Assembly: GCF_025147325.1 (NCBI RefSeq)
Contig: NZ_CP102262.1
Coordinates: 496,001 to 560,000 of the forward strand
Direction: 5' to 3'
DNA length: 64,000 nt
Origin: Bacteroides stercoris ATCC 43183
GTDB lineage: Bacteria; Bacteroidota; Bacteroidia; Bacteroidales; Bacteroidaceae
A program made the position numbers and the translations under genes. Numbering within the stretch: the first letter of the stretch is position 1; each line of letters starts with the position of its first letter. The notes under the pieces were generated by a model. The model saw only the letters and a list, made by a program, of their open reading frames with translations, was not told the origin of the DNA and searched no databases. Positions 61,719-64,000 of this stretch are shown one piece after another.

Positions 61719-63383
61719 ATGAATATGAGAAAAATACAATATATCCTCAGCGGAATAACGCTGATAACCCTACCTTTGGGCATCCATGCCCAGCAACAGG
61801 CCAAAGACTCCACCGTAAACCGTACAGTTGTTGTGGAACAGGAATATACCCCCGATATTCCGGATGCGTCCAAAATAAACGTGCTCCCCCAAGTGGAAGC
61901 GCCGACTGCCAATAAAAAGGCTGTGGAATACGATGTAACTCTCGTGCCTGCCAACACCATACCTGCAACTGTCATGCAGGCATATACCGGCAAGGAGACG
62001 CAAGCCAAAACACATCCCGGATATATCCGTTTGGGTTATGGCAACTATGGCAATCTGGACGCACGCGCCGGCTATCTGTTCACATTGTCCGACCGCGACC
62101 GCCTCAACCTGAATTTCCGGATGAACGGCATGGACGGCAAACTCGATTTACCCGACAACGACGGCAAATGGAATTCCTACTACTATCGCACTCATGCCAA
62201 TATGGATTATGTGCACCGCTTCAGGAAAGCAGACCTGAACGTTGCGGGCAACTTCGGATTGAGCAACTTCAATTTCCTGCCCGATGCAGCCGTCAGAAAA
62301 CAGAAGTTCATTTCCGGTGACATTCATTTCGGAGTGAAATCCACGGATACGGAACTGCCCCTCCGGTTCAGTGCCGAAACAAACCTGATGCTTTACGAAC
62401 GTCAATACGATTCCGGTTTCTTGAACAGCCGGGAATACATCGTCCGCACCAAAGCACTGGTCACAGGCGGCATATCAGACGAACAGACCGTAGGCATAGG
62501 CTTTGCAATGGACAATGTGCTGTACAAGAACAATCATTTTGAGAACTACACATCCCTTAGTCTGAACCCGCATTACCGCCTGGAAAACGATGATTGGAAA
62601 ATACGTATCGGCGCCCTGGTGGACATGGGCTTCGGTTTCGGAAAGAAATTCCGGGCAGCCCCCGATGTAGCAGTGGAATACAACTTCTCGGACAGTTATA
62701 TCCTCTATGCACAGGCCAAAGGCGGGAGACTGCAAAATGACTTCCGCCGTTTAGAGGCATTCTGCCCGTATGGACAGGTTTCTTCACAACCGGATGCCAC
62801 TTACGAACAAATAAATGCCGCCATCGGCTTCAAAGCCAGTCCGGCAATCGGCTTATGGCTAAATCTGTACGGCGGATATCAGAACTTAAAGGATGATTTG
62901 CTTTTCCAACCGGCAGATTTCGAATCCACTGCCAATAAGTACAGTCCGATGCTTTCCATCGGTCAATGGAACACAAGCAACATCTACGCCGGCGCCGAGA
63001 TACGCTACGGCTATAAGAACATATTTTCATTCTCCGCTACCGGAATTTACCGCAATTGGGATGCAAAGGACGACAGCCAGTCCAATGCCGGCGCCTATGC
63101 CCTCGTTTACAAACCGGCCTTTGAAGCTGATTTGCACATGGATGTACATCCCGTATCCGCTTTACTGCTTAACCTCGGCTACAGGCATATTTCGCGCGAG
63201 AAGGTGGAGGGAAACAAAGTCGATGCGGTCAACAACCTCTATGCCGGCGGCAGCTACGAATTCTTTAAAGGCATATCCGTTTACGCCCGCATAGACAATT
63301 TATTAAACCAGGATTATCAATATTATTGGGGATACCCCACCGAAGGCATCAACTTTACCGGAGGTGTAAGTTTTAAATTCTAA
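61719..63383 (+). CDS. TonB-receptor-like outer-membrane beta-barrel without plug
   Basis: 554 residues; the first ATG gives MNMRK, and a start two codons later is possible. Signal peptide about 1-26 (cleavage after GIHA). A short proline-rich lead (VVVEQEYTPDIPDASKINV) is followed by a barrel with many alternating strands ending VSFKF. There is no plug domain or TonB box, so it is not a classical receptor. The terminal strand region YARIDNLLNQDYQYYWGYP resembles TonB-dependent receptor barrels. It forms a pair with the TPR gene just upstream. Confidence 0.85.
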   Translation: MNMRKIQYILSGITLITLPLGIHAQQQAKDSTVNRTVVVEQEYTPDIPDASKINVLPQVEAPTANKKAVEYDVTLVPANTIPATVMQAYTGKETQAKTHPGYIRLGYGNYGNLDARAGYLFTLSDRDRLNLNFRMNGMDGKLDLPDNDGKWNSYYYRTHANMDYVHRFRKADLNVAGNFGLSNFNFLPDAAVRKQKFISGDIHFGVKSTDTELPLRFSAETNLMLYERQYDSGFLNSREYIVRTKALVTGGISDEQTVGIGFAMDNVLYKNNHFENYTSLSLNPHYRLENDDWKIRIGALVDMGFGFGKKFRAAPDVAVEYNFSDSYILYAQAKGGRLQNDFRRLEAFCPYGQVSSQPDATYEQINAAIGFKASPAIGLWLNLYGGYQNLKDDLLFQPADFESTANKYSPMLSIGQWNTSNIYAGAEIRYGYKNIFSFSATGIYRNWDAKDDSQSNAGAYALVYKPAFEADLHMDVHPVSALLLNLGYRHISREKVEGNKVDAVNNLYAGGSYEFFKGISVYARIDNLLNQDYQYYWGYPTEGINFTGGVSFKF

Positions 63384-63469
63384 TAGCCAAAATCAAAGAC
63401 ATAACCAACAAAATAGGTCATTTTTGCTAAATTCTCCTTATATTATAAGGTGGAAAGTTTGTTTTTTCC

Positions 63470-63477
63470 TACTTTTG
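63470..63477 (+). promoter_or_regulatory. Predicted -7 promoter element of topA
   Basis: TACTTTTG, a TAnnTTTG match, 41 bp before the ATG. Confidence 0.55.
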
Positions 63478-63518
63478 CGGGCAAATTAGTGGCTGGAGTC
63501 ACTATAAAACAGAAATTT

Positions 63519-64000
63519 ATGCAGAAAAACCTTGTCATTGTCGAGTCTCCGGCAAAAGCTAAGACTATCGAGAAATTCCTCGGGAAAGACTATAAAGTCC
63601 TTTCCAGTTACGGTCATATACGCGATTTGAAGAAAAAAGAGTTCAGTATTGATATTGATAAAGATTTCAAACCGCATTATGAAATTCCTGGAGATAAGAA
63701 AAAGGTTGTAGAAGAGTTGAAAGCCGAAGCCAAGGAAGCGGAAACCGTATGGTTGGCATCCGATGAGGACCGCGAGGGAGAAGCGATTGCATGGCATTTA
63801 TACGAAGTGCTAAAACTGCAACCGGAGCATACCAAGCGTATCGTTTTCCACGAAATCACCCAAAGCGCCATTCTGAAAGCCATCGAGCAACCGCGCAATA
63901 TCGACATCAATCTGGTAGATGCCCAACAGGCGCGCCGTATTCTGGACCGTATCGTAGGTTTTGAACTTTCACCCGTATTGTGGAAAAAAGTGAAACCCGC
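63519..64000 (+). CDS. topA: DNA topoisomerase I, N-terminal part (cut by window end)
   Basis: 160 residues are visible. The Toprim domain begins directly: [19 protein letters not shown] (catalytic Glu), then SSYGHIRDL and the acidic metal site [16 protein letters not shown]. The start of the cleavage-domain region follows ([40 protein letters not shown]). Relaxes negative supercoils. The ATG at 63519 is supported by the conserved sequence starting a few residues later and by the promoter upstream. Confidence 0.96.
   Translation, partial: MQKNLVIVESPAKAKTIEKFLGKDYKVLSSYGHIRDLKKKEFSIDIDKDFKPHYEIPGDKKKVVEELKAEAKEAETVWLASDEDREGEAIAWHLYEVLKLQPEHTKRIVFHEITQSAILKAIEQPRNIDINLVDAQQARRILDRIVGFELSPVLWKKVKP

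Overview
The window looks like a chromosome segment of a Bacteroides-type member of the Bacteroidota. The evidence is a SusC/SusD pair with an ECF sigma/FecR switch, a long-form IspG, many promoters with the Bacteroides -7 element TAnnTTTG, few Shine-Dalgarno sites, HU-type proteins of the class fused to wHTH or Gly-rich tails, and IS families common in gut Bacteroides. An orphan heparinase II and a butyrate kinase/phosphotransbutyrylase pair narrow the field but do not fix the species. I cannot name the species.

Layout. 1-591: 3' end of an ISAon1/ISL3-type IS, then tRNA-Leu(CAA). 0.9-6.7 kb: GDP-mannose pyrophosphorylase, HIT protein, GreA (with a leader terminator), a thioredoxin-fold lipoprotein without catalytic cysteines, and polynucleotide phosphorylase. 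6.7-8.5 kb: an IS1182-family element whose two ends are terminator hairpins. 8.6-15.6 kb: ECF sigma factor, FecR-like anti-sigma factor, SusC, SusD. 15.6-18 kb: a six-unit palindrome array with an exact 22-bp period, then buk and ptb. 18.3-20.7 kb: LD-carboxypeptidase, M28/glutaminyl-cyclase-like enzyme, SufE, then a 149-bp MITE-like element. 20.9-22.7 kb: XRE regulator, DUF2975 membrane protein, CPBP protease and a possible 29-residue hydrophobic peptide, all read leftward. 22.9-29.3 kb: ribF, HAD phosphatase, Ca2+ ATPase, rubredoxin, Na/Pi symporter. 29.4-34.2 kb: nucleoside kinase, a histidine-kinase-like protein without its histidine, Xaa-Pro aminopeptidase. 34.4-39.6 kb: rpoN, PAP2-like protein, gcvH, purE, ispG. 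39.7-43.5 kb: outer-membrane protein, S41 protease, PfkB kinase. 43.6-45.2 kb: two identical tRNA-Asn genes and a second ISAon1-type IS. 45.4-46.8 kb: ComF and an HU/wHTH protein, with a second 22-bp-period palindrome array upstream. 47-54.2 kb: CusABC/CzcABC-type metal efflux and a divergent two-component system, with four 11-bp direct repeats between them. 54.4-64 kb: heparinase II, DEDDh exonuclease, HU/Gly-rich protein, Nudix hydrolase, a large TPR protein, an outer-membrane barrel, and the start of topA.

Most of the window is core housekeeping. The accessory parts are the three IS elements, the MITE-like element, the sigma/FecR/SusCD locus, the CPBP/DUF2975/XRE cassette and the metal efflux locus. 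The most unusual signals are non-coding: two unrelated palindrome arrays that share an exact 22-bp (two helical turns) spacing, and a rubredoxin/Na-Pi terminator built from the last codons of both genes.
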